Positions 51,602-60,521 of a DNA stretch of 64,000 nucleotides are shown one piece after another. Both the position numbers and the translations under genes were made by a program. The stretch comes from JBGQOJ01 sp052119585. Its GTDB lineage: Bacteria > Pseudomonadota > Alphaproteobacteria > Rhodobacterales > Rhodobacteraceae. The notes under the pieces were generated by a model. It worked only from the letters and a program-made list of their open reading frames with translations, searched no databases and had not been told where the DNA came from. The stretch is from the NCBI RefSeq assembly GCF_052119585.1, contig NZ_JBGQOJ010000001.1, forward strand, positions 620,001 to 684,000, written 5' to 3'. Numbering within the stretch: the first letter of the stretch is position 1; every line of letters starts with the position of its first letter.

Positions 51602-53644
51602 TTAGTCCTGCTGCAAAACATCCAGGAACGCCGGGCCAAAGCGTTCGGTGCGCCTGTCGCCCAGCAACCGCTCCATTCCGCCCAGATCGCGCGGCTTCAC
51701 CTGCGCCACCTTCGCGACCAGGGCGGCAGTGCAACTCATCGGCTTGCCCGTGCCATCGTCACCGCGCAGCAGATCGGCCTGCGCCTGCATCAACCGATCA
51801 TAGACCGTGCCCGCATCGCGCCCCGACAACTTGCGGCGCATCGGGTGTTCATCGCCGGGCACTTCGCCCGCGATCACGGTCAGAAACGCGTCGCCATAGC
51901 GTTCCAGCTTGGTCGCCCCGACACCGCCGATACGGGCCATCTGGTCGCGGGTCAAAGGCCGCGTTTCCGCCATTTCGATCAGGGTCTTGTCGTTGAAAAT
52001 CATATAGGCTGGCAGGCGGGCGTCCTCGGCCAATGCGCGGCGCTTGGCCTTCAGCGCGGATAGCAGCGGCGCGTCCTCTTCCGACACCAGCATCTTTACC
52101 GCGGGGCGTGCGCCCTTGGCCTTTGTGATCGTATCGCGGCGCAGTTCGATCCGCGCCTCGTCCCGCAGGATCGGCCGCGCCTCTTGCGTCATCCGCAATG
52201 CCCCGTGCCGTTCCGCATCGGGGCGCACCAGATCATGCCCCATCATCTGCCTGAAAATCGCCTGCCACTGGCGGCGGTCGAATTCCTTGCCAACGCCGAA
52301 CGTGGGCAAGGCATCATGCCCGCGCTGCTTGACCTTATCCGTCGCATTTCCAGTCAGGATGTCGATCAGATGGCCCGCGCCGAAATACTCGCCCGTCCGC
52401 AAAATGGCCGACAACGCCTTGCGCACCGCCTCGGTTCCGTCGAACACATCGACCGGCGTATCGCACAGGTCGCACTGGCCGCAGGCGTCGGATGTTTCCC
52501 CGAAATACCCCAGCAGCACCTGCCGCCGACAGCGCAGCGCCTCGGCCAGCCCCAAAAGCGCATTCAGCCGCGCATGGTCCGCCGCGCGGCGTTCCGGCGG
52601 GGCCAGCCCCTCGTCGATCTGGCTGCGGCGCAGCCGGATGTCATCCGGCCCGAACAATGTCAGCGTTTCGGCGGGGGCACCGTCGCGCCCCGCGCGGCCG
52701 ATCTCCTGATAATAGGCCTCGATCGACTTGGGCAAATCGGCATGGGCCACCCAACGGATATCGGGCTTGTCCACCCCCATGCCGAACGCCACCGTCGCAA
52801 CCACGATCAAGCCGTCTTCCTGCTGAAACCGGCCTTCGACGACCCGGCGCGCCTCGGACTCCATGCCGCCATGATAGTGGCAGGCGACATGCCCAGCATC
52901 GCGCAACGCCCCCGCCAGCGTCTCTGTCTTGGCGCGGGTGCCGCAATACACGATCCCCGACTGCCCCTTGCGGGCGGCGGCAAAGTCAAGGATCTGGCGG
53001 CGCGGGGTGTCCTTGCCCTCGAACGCAAGATGGATGTTCGGCCGGTCAAACCCACGCAGAAACGTCTCTGGCTGGATGCCGTCGAACAGGCGGGTGACAA
53101 TCTCGGCACGGGTTTCCTCATCGGCGGTCGCGGTAAACGCGGCCAGCTGAATGCCCAGCGCCCGCCGCAGTTCACCGATCCGCAGGTAGTCGGGACGGAA
53201 ATCATGCCCCCACTGGCTGACGCAATGCGCCTCGTCCACGGCGATCAGCGTCGTGCCGATCCGCCGGAGCAAGGCCTGCGTCCCACCAGAGGCAAGTCTC
53301 TCTGGTGCCATATACAGCAGCTTCAAGCGACCCGCATCAAGCGCGGCGAACACCTCTGCGGTTTCCTCGTCGGTATTGCCGGATGTCAGCGCACCGGCCT
53401 CGACGCCCACTTCCCGCAGGGCACGCACCTGATCGCGCATCAGGGCGATCAACGGCGATATGACAACCGTTACGCCCTCGCGGCACAGCGCCGGAAGCTG
53501 GAAACACAGCGATTTGCCACCCCCCGTCGGCATAATCGCCAAGGCGTTGCGGCCAGCCATAACAGCATCCACAATCTCGGCCTGACCGGGCCGGAATTCA
53601 TTGAATCCGAAGATCGACGAAAGAAGTGCGCGTGCCTGTGGCAT
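51602..53644 (-). CDS. recQ: ATP-dependent DNA helicase RecQ
   Basis: A 680-residue 3'-to-5' helicase. Walker A is G-G-G-K-S (41-45), and the DEAH box is V-D-E-A-H-C-V-S-Q-W-G-H-D-F-R-P-D-Y. The RecQ zinc site lies in C-G-Q-C-D-L-C-D, and an HRDC domain is at the C-terminus. It acts in recombination and fork repair. It lies about 65 bp upstream of yaaA in the same direction, so they may be co-transcribed. Length is normal for a full RecQ. Confidence 0.94.
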   Translation of the reverse strand: MPQARALLSSIFGFNEFRPGQAEIVDAVMAGRNALAIMPTGGGKSLCFQLPALCREGVTVVISPLIALMRDQVRALREVGVEAGALTSGNTDEETAEVFAALDAGRLKLLYMAPERLASGGTQALLRRIGTTLIAVDEAHCVSQWGHDFRPDYLRIGELRRALGIQLAAFTATADEETRAEIVTRLFDGIQPETFLRGFDRPNIHLAFEGKDTPRRQILDFAAARKGQSGIVYCGTRAKTETLAGALRDAGHVACHYHGGMESEARRVVEGRFQQEDGLIVVATVAFGMGVDKPDIRWVAHADLPKSIEAYYQEIGRAGRDGAPAETLTLFGPDDIRLRRSQIDEGLAPPERRAADHARLNALLGLAEALRCRRQVLLGYFGETSDACGQCDLCDTPVDVFDGTEAVRKALSAILRTGEYFGAGHLIDILTGNATDKVKQRGHDALPTFGVGKEFDRRQWQAIFRQMMGHDLVRPDAERHGALRMTQEARPILRDEARIELRRDTITKAKGARPAVKMLVSEEDAPLLSALKAKRRALAEDARLPAYMIFNDKTLIEMAETRPLTRDQMARIGGVGATKLERYGDAFLTVIAGEVPGDEHPMRRKLSGRDAGTVYDRLMQAQADLLRGDDGTGKPMSCTAALVAKVAQVKPRDLGGMERLLGDRRTERFGPAFLDVLQQD

Positions 53645-53712
53645 GAACCTGCTGTAGTTGGTGGATTGCCCGATTTCCCGAACAATCCCACACTATGCAG
53701 CGGTCAACAAGG

Positions 53713-53997
53713 TCAGAAGCTATACATGTTGTTGGCGATGACAATGCGAAGCGCGTAAACGGCCAGCAACACAACCAGCGGCGCAAGATCCAGTGCGCCT
53801 GTATTGGGCATGAACTGGCGCACGCGGCTGTAAACAGGTTCCACCAGCCGATTGATCCCGTCCCACAACTGCGCCACCAAAGGCTGCCGCAGGTTCAGAA
53901 CCTGAAAATTGATCAGCCAGCTCATGATGATGTGGACGATGATGATGAACCAGACAAGGTTCAAGACCAACAGTAAGATCTGGAAAAGCGATGTCAT
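53713..53997 (-). CDS. YggT family membrane protein
   Basis: A 94-residue protein with two hydrophobic helices: L-L-L-V-L-N-L-V-W-F-I-I-I-V-H at the start and L-V-V-L-L-A-V-Y-A-L-R-I-V-I near the end. The linker N-R-L-V-E-P-V-Y-S-R-V-R is the family hallmark. YggT proteins are linked to osmotic or membrane functions and often lie near cell-division or pyrroline carboxylate reductase genes; the exact role is unknown. The start at 53997 is chosen because the upstream extension is not membrane-like and overlaps the divergent promoter. Confidence 0.85.
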   Translation of the reverse strand: MTSLFQILLLVLNLVWFIIIVHIIMSWLINFQVLNLRQPLVAQLWDGINRLVEPVYSRVRQFMPNTGALDLAPLVVLLAVYALRIVIANNMYSF

Positions 53998-54135
53998 AAT
54001 AAGTAGCCTTGCGGTTTTTTCTTTGAGGACGGATGTAAGCTGCGCAAGACCGAAGGGCAAGCACCGCGTGCCGCAACGTCGCACGTTGACCCCCACGTGC
54101 TGCGCGATACACAGGCCCCCGCAGAAGGAGCCGCC

Positions 54136-54666
54136 ATGTATCCGTTTATCCGCCTCGCAAAAGAGGTGCTTGTTAACCGCAATGCCCCCGCCCTGCCGTT
54201 TTTCGGCACCCATGTTTCCCGCCACATCTGCTGGCCCTGGGATCTGGATGTCTGGATGGAGCTGAACAATGGCCGCACCCTGACGCTGTATGATCTGGGG
54301 CGCGTGCCGCTGGCGTCCCGCGTCGGCCTGACCAAAGCGATGCGCGACAACCGCTGGGGTCTGACGATGGCCGGGTCTTCGGTGCGGTATCGCAGGCGGG
54401 TGCGGATGTTCGATCAGGTGACGATGCACAGCCGCGCCATCGGATGGGATGATCGGTTCATCTACCTGCTCCAGTCGATGTGGAAAAAGGGCGACTGCAC
54501 CAGCCAACTGCTGATCCGCGCCGCCGTGACCGACAATAGCGGCATCGTTTCACCCCGCACCGTTGCCAGGGCGATGGGGCAATCCGGTGATAGCCCCGTT
54601 ATGCCCGACTGGGTCACGAACTGGATCAAGGCCGAGCAATCGCGCCCGTGGCCCCCTGAAAAGTAG
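54136..54666 (+). CDS. acyl-CoA thioesterase (4HBT-like hot-dog fold)
   Basis: A 176-residue hot-dog protein. The N-terminal W-P-W-D-L-D-V-W-M-E-L-N-N-G-R places Asp and Asn where 4-hydroxybenzoyl-CoA thioesterase relatives have their D-x-x-x-H-x-N segment. Y-R-R-R-V-R-M-F-D follows. The family hydrolyses acyl-CoA or acyl-ACP thioesters; the substrate is unknown. AAGGAG precedes the ATG. It diverges from yggT and lies about 80 bp before the UMF1 gene. Confidence 0.78.
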   Translation: MYPFIRLAKEVLVNRNAPALPFFGTHVSRHICWPWDLDVWMELNNGRTLTLYDLGRVPLASRVGLTKAMRDNRWGLTMAGSSVRYRRRVRMFDQVTMHSRAIGWDDRFIYLLQSMWKKGDCTSQLLIRAAVTDNSGIVSPRTVARAMGQSGDSPVMPDWVTNWIKAEQSRPWPPEK

Positions 54667-54746
54667 GGCCATCCAACCCAACGAAGCCTTGCGCGATCCT
54701 CGATTTGACTGTCTTACTTCAGCAAAAAGCATTCAAGGGACGACAG

Positions 54747-56093
54747 ATGGCCACACCGACATTGCGCAAGCGGATATGGGGCTGGTTCTTCTTTGACTGG
54801 GCAAGCCAACCCTACAACACCTTGCTTCTCACCTTCATCTTCGGTCCTTATGTGAAATCCGTGCTTGGCGACGGGTCGCAGGCGCAGGCGGCTTGGGGCT
54901 TTGGCATCGCGGGGGCCGGCATCATCATCGCCGTCCTTGCCCCTATTCTGGGCGCGATCGCAGACAACACCGGCAACCGGATGCGCTGGATTCAGGTGTT
55001 CTCTGTCCTTTACGTTGCCGGGTCATTCGGCCTGTGGTGGTCGGCCCCCGACAGCTTCAATCTGACCTTTGTGATGTGCAGCTTTGCCATCGGCCTGATC
55101 GGTATGGAATTCGCCACGATCTTCACCAATTCGATGCTGCCCGATCTTGGCCCCAAAGAAGAGATCGGCCGCCTGTCCGGCAATGGCTGGGCCTTTGGTT
55201 ATGTCGGCGGGCTGATCGCCCTGGTGATCATGCTGCTGCTCTTCGCAGAGGGGCCGACCGGCAGAACCCTGATCGGGCTGAACCCGCTGTTCGGGCTGGA
55301 TGCCATTACCCGAGAAGGCACGCGGATCGTCGGCCCGCTGACCGCAATCTGGTATGCGGTCTTCATGATCCCGTTCTTTCTGTGGGTCCGCGACCCAAAA
55401 CCGACACGGCTGGAAAAGGGCATGATCGGTCGCGCGCTTGCCGATCTCAAGCGCACGCTGCGGTCGCTTCCCCGCACGCCCAGCCTGTTCGCCTATCTCG
55501 GCTCGTCGATGCTGTACCGGGATGCGCTGAACGGCATGTATACCTTCGGCGGCATCTACGCGGCGGGCGTGCTGGAATGGAGCGTGGTCGACACCGGCAT
55601 CTTCGGCATCCTTGCGATCATCACCGGCGCGGTCTTTGCGTGGCTGGGGGGGCGCGCCGATGCGGCCTTCGGCCCGAAGCCCGTCATTGCCGCCTGTATC
55701 GTCATCCTGACCGCCGTCGCTATCATGGTTGTGTTCATCTCTCGCGATGCGGTGTTTGGCATCCCGGTCGAGGCAACCTCAAACCTGCCCGATATCACCT
55801 TCTACGTCATGGGTGCCCTGATCGGCGCGGCGGGGGGTGCGCTGCAATCCGCCAGCCGCACAATGATGGTGCGACAGGCCAACCCGAAGCGCATGACAGA
55901 GGCCTTCGGGCTATACGCGCTGGCAGGCAAAGCCACCTCGTTCATCGCGCCGCTGTCGATTGGCGTGGTCACAACTTTGACAGATAGCCAGCAACTCGGC
56001 ATTTCCCCGCTCATTGCCCTTTTTCTTATCGGCCTCTTCCTGCTATTCTGGGTAAAACCAGATGGAGACCGAGCAGTATGGTCCGCTTCCTAA
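54747..56093 (+). CDS. UMF1 family MFS transporter
   Basis: A 448-residue transporter with about twelve hydrophobic helices. It begins W-G-W-F-F-F-D-W-A-S-Q-P-Y-N, then I-F-G-P-Y and L-A-P-I-L-G-A-I-A-D, typical of the UMF1/Atg22-like family. Bacterial members are proposed to export metabolites such as amino acids; the substrate is not known. AAGGGA lies upstream of 54747. Its 3' end overlaps mepA by 16 bp. Confidence 0.85.
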   Translation: MATPTLRKRIWGWFFFDWASQPYNTLLLTFIFGPYVKSVLGDGSQAQAAWGFGIAGAGIIIAVLAPILGAIADNTGNRMRWIQVFSVLYVAGSFGLWWSAPDSFNLTFVMCSFAIGLIGMEFATIFTNSMLPDLGPKEEIGRLSGNGWAFGYVGGLIALVIMLLLFAEGPTGRTLIGLNPLFGLDAITREGTRIVGPLTAIWYAVFMIPFFLWVRDPKPTRLEKGMIGRALADLKRTLRSLPRTPSLFAYLGSSMLYRDALNGMYTFGGIYAAGVLEWSVVDTGIFGILAIITGAVFAWLGGRADAAFGPKPVIAACIVILTAVAIMVVFISRDAVFGIPVEATSNLPDITFYVMGALIGAAGGALQSASRTMMVRQANPKRMTEAFGLYALAGKATSFIAPLSIGVVTTLTDSQQLGISPLIALFLIGLFLLFWVKPDGDRAVWSAS

Positions 56094-56977
56094 CCTTTAT
56101 AACCCTCGTTCTGGGGCTGGCCGCACCGGCCATGGCCCAGCAAAAGGCGAACACATTGTTCGGCGCGATGCGTGCCGGATCGTCGGGCAATACCGGCGCC
56201 ATCGGCACCTATGCCAAGGGCTGCATTGACGGAGCGGTAGAGCTGCCAGAGACAGGCCCGACATGGCAGGCGATGCGCCTGTCGCGGAACCGCAACTGGG
56301 GCCATCCCGATCTTGTCGCATTTCTTCAACGCCTTAGCGTGACGGCGACGCGGCAAGGCTGGGCCGGTCTTTACATCGGCGATATGGGGCAACCGCGCGG
56401 CGGGCCGATGACATCGGGGCACCAATCCCACCAGATGGGCCTTGATGCCGATGTCTGGATGCTGCCGCCCAAACGCCTGAACCTCAGCAGGTCGGAGCGC
56501 GAGAACCTGTCGTCGATATCTGTCCGCACAGATGACCAGACCCGCGTCAACGCCAACTGGACCCCCGCGCATTACAACATCATGAAGGCCGCAGCGCTTG
56601 ACCCCGCCATCGACCGCATCTTTGTCGCCGCCGCCGTCAAGGTCGAGATGTGCAAAACCGCCAAACGCAGCGACAAGAAATGGCTACAAAAGATCCGCCC
56701 GCTTTACGGTCACAACTTCCACTTCCATGTACGCCTGAAATGCCCCACCGGATCGGCGGTCTGCCAAACACAAAGCCCGACCGTTTCCGAATTGTCAAAG
56801 GGCGGGGATGGCTGCGATGATAGCCTGAACTGGTGGGTCACGACCTATCTGGACCAACTGCGTAATCCGCCCAAACCCAAGCCGGGGCAAAAACCGGCGA
56901 AACCCAAACGCGGCTCTCGCGACTACACGATGGAGGATCTGCCACGCCAATGTCAAAACGTCTTGGCCTCGCGCTGA
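56078..56977 (+). CDS. mepA: penicillin-insensitive murein endopeptidase
   Basis: A 299-residue exported LAS-family metallo-endopeptidase that cuts D-Ala-meso-DAP cross-links. A signal peptide ends A-A-P-A-M-A. The zinc ligands are expected at His118 and Asp125 in S-G-H-Q-S-H-Q-M-G-L-D-A-D, with the last His in H-F-H-V-R-L. It has the family's Cys pairs. It overlaps the UMF1 gene upstream (16 bp) and the phytase-like gene downstream (28 bp). Confidence 0.9.
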   Translation: MVRFLTFITLVLGLAAPAMAQQKANTLFGAMRAGSSGNTGAIGTYAKGCIDGAVELPETGPTWQAMRLSRNRNWGHPDLVAFLQRLSVTATRQGWAGLYIGDMGQPRGGPMTSGHQSHQMGLDADVWMLPPKRLNLSRSERENLSSISVRTDDQTRVNANWTPAHYNIMKAAALDPAIDRIFVAAAVKVEMCKTAKRSDKKWLQKIRPLYGHNFHFHVRLKCPTGSAVCQTQSPTVSELSKGGDGCDDSLNWWVTTYLDQLRNPPKPKPGQKPAKPKRGSRDYTMEDLPRQCQNVLASR

Positions 56978-57843
56978 TCGCCGTATTCGGCGCAGGACTG
57001 GCATTGGCCTCTACCGCCCAGACGACGCTTAATCTCGACTATATCGGCAGCTATACATGGAACGGCCCGTCGGAAGATTTCGGCGGATTCTCTGGAATAG
57101 AGGTCATGCCCGACGGGCAGTTCTTTGTGGTCATCACCGACAAGGGCAACCTCGCAAAGGGCCGGTTCACACGCGACGGCAGCAAGATCACCGATGTGTC
57201 CCTCGGCCCCCTGATCCATCTCAAAAGTTCCAAAGGCGCCCCCTTACGCCCGAACGAGGGCGACTCTGAAGGGTTGGCCATGGCTGCGAACGGGGAAATC
57301 TACGTCTCGTTCGAAGGTATCCATCGCATCGCCCGACACAAGACACCCGCATCCCCCGCCGAACTTTTGCCCCGTCACCCCGATTTCGACAGCTTCCAGA
57401 ACAACTCCGGGATGGAGGCGTTGGCCATTGATGCGGACGGCGCGCTTTACACGCTGCCCGAACGCTCCGGCGCTGTGACGCGACCCTTTCCGGTCTACCG
57501 GTTCAAAGACGGTGCCTGGACACAGCCGTTTTCCGTTCCGCGTCAGGGGATGTTCCTGCCAACCGGCGCCGATTTCGGGCCGGACGGTCGGTTCTACCTG
57601 CTGGAACGGCATTTGAACGGCGTCTTCGGCTTTCAATCGCGCATCCGCAGTTTCCGCCTCGACGGCGACACGCTAAGCGATGAAAAGCTGCTGCTGGTCA
57701 GTTCCACCGGAACCCATGACAATCTCGAAGGTCTCGCCGTCTGGCAGGACGAGGCGGGCAAAATCCGCCTGACGCTGGTTTCCGACGATAATTTCCAGTT
57801 CTTCCAGCGCACCGAGATTGTAGAATACAGCCTGATCAACTGA
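56950..57843 (+). CDS. esterase-like activity of phytase family protein
   Basis: A 297-residue exported protein with signal peptide L-G-L-A-L-I-A-V-F-G-A-G-L-A-L-A. The beta-propeller pattern of the family shows as F-S-G-I-E-V-M-P-D-G, S-E-G-L-A-M-A-A-N-G, G-M-E-A-L-A-I-D-A-D-G and N-L-E-G-L-A-V-W. The family was named for an esterase-like activity in phytase relatives; the substrate here is unknown. Its start lies within mepA (28-bp overlap), and the translational coupling suggests a periplasmic function alongside MepA. Confidence 0.85.
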   Translation: MSKRLGLALIAVFGAGLALASTAQTTLNLDYIGSYTWNGPSEDFGGFSGIEVMPDGQFFVVITDKGNLAKGRFTRDGSKITDVSLGPLIHLKSSKGAPLRPNEGDSEGLAMAANGEIYVSFEGIHRIARHKTPASPAELLPRHPDFDSFQNNSGMEALAIDADGALYTLPERSGAVTRPFPVYRFKDGAWTQPFSVPRQGMFLPTGADFGPDGRFYLLERHLNGVFGFQSRIRSFRLDGDTLSDEKLLLVSSTGTHDNLEGLAVWQDEAGKIRLTLVSDDNFQFFQRTEIVEYSLIN

Positions 57844-57925
57844 CTTGCTCTCGTTTTCATTAGCCGTTACGACGCGCCGTCCCCAATAATGGGGCCAAGT
57901 GTCCGCTACCTTGTAAAAACGGAAT

Positions 57926-58552
57926 ATGAATATGACCCGACACCTACCTGGCATTCTTGCCATGGCGGCCATTGTTGTCGCCTCGAATATCCTCGTGCAA
58001 TATCTGTTCGGCCAATGGCTGACATGGGGCGCGTTCACCTATCCCTTCGCCTTTCTCGTCACCGATGTGATGAACCGCGTCTACGGCGTGCAGGCCGCGC
58101 GGCGTGTCGTTCTGGTCGGCTTTGTCGTTGGTCTCGTCTGCTCGCTCATCGGCACCCAGATCATCGGTGAATTCGGCCCGCTTGTGACATGGCGCATCGC
58201 GCTTGGCTCCGGTCTTGCCTTCCTCACAGCCCAGATGCTGGACGTGACAATTTTTGACCGACTTCGGGGCGGAACCTGGTGGCGCGCGCCGCTGGCCTCG
58301 ACACTGGTTGGCTCGTCGATCGACACAATCCTGTTCTTCACAATCGCGTTCTCGGCATCGCTTGCCTTTATCGAACCCGCGAATGATGTGTCCTGGGCCA
58401 ATTACGCGCTACCGCTTCTTGGTTATGGTCCGGTTGCCCCGCTTTGGGTGTCGCTGGCAATCGCGGACTGGAGCGTTAAACTTTCGCTCGCAATTGTCGC
58501 ACTTGTGCCGTTCCGCATCATCGTACGAAAACTTGTAGCAGAGATTGCGTAA
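57926..58552 (+). CDS. queuosine precursor transporter (VUT/YhhQ family)
   Basis: A 208-residue membrane protein with about six helices. The family block is F-A-F-L-V-T-D-V-M-N-R-V-Y-G near residue 42, with D-x-x-N essential. YhhQ-type transporters take up queuosine precursors such as preQ0 or preQ1 for tRNA modification. Start could also be the second Met (57932). Upstream I find no preQ1 riboswitch. It is followed by the RNA element before arfB. Confidence 0.85.
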   Translation: MNMTRHLPGILAMAAIVVASNILVQYLFGQWLTWGAFTYPFAFLVTDVMNRVYGVQAARRVVLVGFVVGLVCSLIGTQIIGEFGPLVTWRIALGSGLAFLTAQMLDVTIFDRLRGGTWWRAPLASTLVGSSIDTILFFTIAFSASLAFIEPANDVSWANYALPLLGYGPVAPLWVSLAIADWSVKLSLAIVALVPFRIIVRKLVAEIA

Positions 58553-58620
58553 AAAGTTTTGACAAACACAAAATATGTGCCAACCTTCTAATATCGGAAA
58601 CAGTAGAAAGGAGGTGCCCA

Positions 58621-58677
58621 TTGTCTAGAGAGCAACTGGAGCGAGGTGTCGGGACAAATCAGGAGGTGTGCGTCTAG
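58621..58677 (+). CDS. possible 18-residue leader peptide
   Basis: TTG start with AGGAGGT five bases upstream, an ideal ribosome site. The 18 codons give M-S-R-E-Q-L-E-R-G-V-G-T-N-Q-E-V-C-V and end in TAG inside a stem of the RNA element. The second AGGAGGT lies within its codons 14-16. Translation could change the RNA fold. Whether it is translated cannot be shown from sequence alone. Confidence 0.4.
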   Translation: MSREQLERGVGTNQEVCV

Positions 58678-58747
58678 GGCAGCCCTTGGACGATACGCAA
58701 ACCTGATTGGGCCATCGGTCTAACCGACCCCAACCTCCTAAATCTCG

Positions 58748-58780
58748 GAAGGGTCGCCATGCTTGGCGGCCCTTCTTAGT
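58748..58780 (+). terminator. Rho-independent-type hairpin before arfB
   Basis: An 11-pair stem with one G-T pair: GAAGGGTCGCC (58748-58758)/GGCGGCCCTTC (58765-58775) around ATGCTT, then TTAGTTT. It could end the preceding RNA or attenuate transcription into arfB, 50 bp downstream. Confidence 0.7.
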
Positions 58781-58827
58781 TTGAAACCATGCTTATGATT
58801 TGCGCGTGGATTGTGTATGACATGTGC

Positions 58828-59250
58828 ATGCTGAAAATCACCGAAACCATATCCATCGAAGACTGGGAACTGACCGAGAGCTTTATCCGCTCGTCCGGTC
58901 CGGGTGGCCAGAACGTGAATAAGGTGGAAACCGCCGTTGAACTGCGATTCGAGGCCGAACGCAGCCCCAATCTGCCCCCCGCCGTCAAGACACGTCTGCG
59001 CCGCCTTGCCGGGCGTCGCTGGACCAAGGACGGCGCGATTGTCCTTCAGGTGCAAGACACCCGTACCCAGACCCGCAACAGAGAGCTTGCGCGCGAACGT
59101 CTGGCAGAGTTAATCCGTCAGGCAACCATAAAGCCCAAACCCCGCATTGCCACCAAACCCACACTGGGGTCCAAGCGCCGCCGACTGGCCGCCAAGACCC
59201 AAAGGGCAGAGGTCAAGACCCTGCGCGGCGCGGTAAAGGACACCGAATGA
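58828..59250 (+). CDS. arfB: alternative ribosome-rescue factor ArfB (peptidyl-tRNA hydrolase)
   Basis: A 140-residue protein that releases peptides from stalled non-stop ribosomes. The GGQ motif is in S-G-P-G-G-Q-N-V-N-K, and the basic C-terminal tail (K-P-T-L-G-S-K-R-R-R-L-A-A-K) that enters the empty mRNA channel is present. The start at 58828 aligns with E. coli ArfB; no Shine-Dalgarno is evident, so it may be leaderless or controlled by the upstream RNA. The stop overlaps the next gene by 4 bp. Confidence 0.92.
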   Translation: MLKITETISIEDWELTESFIRSSGPGGQNVNKVETAVELRFEAERSPNLPPAVKTRLRRLAGRRWTKDGAIVLQVQDTRTQTRNRELARERLAELIRQATIKPKPRIATKPTLGSKRRRLAAKTQRAEVKTLRGAVKDTE

Positions 59251-60521
59251 CCGACATGATCGCCCGCCGTGCCCGCCTGATGGGGCCGAACGTGCCCACC
59301 TTCTACGACACCCCCGTGCACATCGTTCGCGCCGCTGGCGTGCATATGTGGGACGCGGGTGGCAGGCAGTATCTGGACTGCTACAACAATGTTCCCCATG
59401 TCGGCCATTGTCACCCCAAAGTGGTCGCGGCGATTGCGCAACAGGCGGCAGTCCTGAACACGCACACCCGCTATCTGCACGACAATATTCTTGATTATAT
59501 CGAACGGCTTACCGGAAAATTCCAGCATGATCTCAGCCAGATGATCATGGTCTGCACAGGGTCCGAGGCGAACGATATCGCCCTTCGGATGGCGCAGGCG
59601 GTGACCGGAAAAACCGGCATGATCGCCACCGACAACACATATCACGGCAACACCGCCGCTGTCTCTGCCCTGTCCACGCGGCGCCCGCCCATCGGCGGGT
59701 ATCCCGGCCATATCCGGCTGGTTCCCGCCCCCGACAGCCTGCGCCCCGTTGGCGGAACGCTGCACGGGCAGGCGCAAGCCTTCGCCGCCAATGTCGCCCG
59801 CGCGATTGAAGATCTGGAGGCGTCAGGCTTTGGTTTTTCCGGTTTCATGCTGTGCCCTTCCTTCGCGAACGAGGGGTTTCCGACGTTGGAAAAGGGCTTT
59901 CTTGACCCGACCATCGACGTGATCCGCCGCGCGGGTGGCATCGTGATCGCCGACGAGGTGCAGCCGGGCTTTGGCCGCATCGGCAGCCATTGGTGGGGCC
60001 ACGAGGCGCTGGGGTTCGCCCCCGATGTCGTGACCATCGGCAAGCCCATGGCAAACGGCCACCCCACCGCCGCGGTCATCGCGCGCCCCGACGTCATGGC
60101 CGCCTTCCGCGAGGCATTTGGATATTTCAACACCTTCGGCGGCAACCCCGTCAGTTGCGCCGCCGCCCTTGCCACACTGGATGTGATCGAAGACGAAGGG
60201 CTGGTTGAAAACGCCCGCATCGTCGGGGCCTATGCGCTGGACCGGATGAAGGAACTGAAGCATCCGATGATCGCCGAAGTGCGCGGTCAGGGTCTGTTCT
60301 TCGGGGCAGAATTTGTTCTGGACGACGCGATGACCCCAGCCACCGATTTTGTCGCCACCCTTGTCGAGGAAATCGTGAAACGCGGGGTTCTGCTGAACCG
60401 GATCGGTCGCCACATGAACACCCTTAAAATTCGCCCCCCGATGCCATTCAGCAAAGAAAATACAGACCAGATGATAGACGTGATCAAAGACGCGCTTGCC
60501 GCGACGCCGGTGCCCGCATGA
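59247..60521 (+). CDS. class III aminotransferase-fold protein, AGXT2L (phospho-lyase)-like
   Basis: A 424-residue fold-type I PLP enzyme. The PLP lysine is Lys266 in T-I-G-K-P-M-A-N-G-H-P, a sequence close to the AGXT2L ethanolamine-phosphate and 5-phosphohydroxylysine phospho-lyases rather than ordinary transaminases. D-E-V-Q-P-G-F-G-R comes just before it. Together with the overlapping kinase gene downstream this suggests phosphorylation then beta-elimination of an amino alcohol or hydroxy-amino acid. A normal aminotransferase role remains possible. It overlaps arfB (4 bp) and the kinase (4 bp). Confidence 0.85.
   Translation: MTDMIARRARLMGPNVPTFYDTPVHIVRAAGVHMWDAGGRQYLDCYNNVPHVGHCHPKVVAAIAQQAAVLNTHTRYLHDNILDYIERLTGKFQHDLSQMIMVCTGSEANDIALRMAQAVTGKTGMIATDNTYHGNTAAVSALSTRRPPIGGYPGHIRLVPAPDSLRPVGGTLHGQAQAFAANVARAIEDLEASGFGFSGFMLCPSFANEGFPTLEKGFLDPTIDVIRRAGGIVIADEVQPGFGRIGSHWWGHEALGFAPDVVTIGKPMANGHPTAAVIARPDVMAAFREAFGYFNTFGGNPVSCAAALATLDVIEDEGLVENARIVGAYALDRMKELKHPMIAEVRGQGLFFGAEFVLDDAMTPATDFVATLVEEIVKRGVLLNRIGRHMNTLKIRPPMPFSKENTDQMIDVIKDALAATPVPA

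Larger units (their letters stand above)
58600..58780 (+). ncRNA. structured leader or small RNA upstream of arfB
   Basis: About 180 nt of tightly folded sequence without a normal gene. AGGAGGT occurs at 58609-58615 and again at 58661-58667, and a single exact complement ACCTCCT lies at 58733-58739. Stem AATCAGG (58657-58663)/CCTGATT (58702-58708) encloses TGCGT (58669-58673)/ACGCA (58695-58699). A further hairpin TCGGT (58715-58719)/ACCGA (58723-58727) and a terminal hairpin (58748-58775) follow. Alternative pairings of the heptamers suggest a switch. It matches no RNA family I can name. Confidence 0.55.

Noticed and set aside
57844..57925. preQ1 riboswitch upstream of the queuosine precursor transporter
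   Set aside because: No preQ1-I, -II or -III consensus or pseudoknot visible; only a short CCCC/GGGG hairpin.
58600..58780. tmRNA, SRP RNA or RNase P RNA
   Set aside because: No tRNA-like ends, no GGAAG/GCAG loop of SRP, and too short for RNase P.
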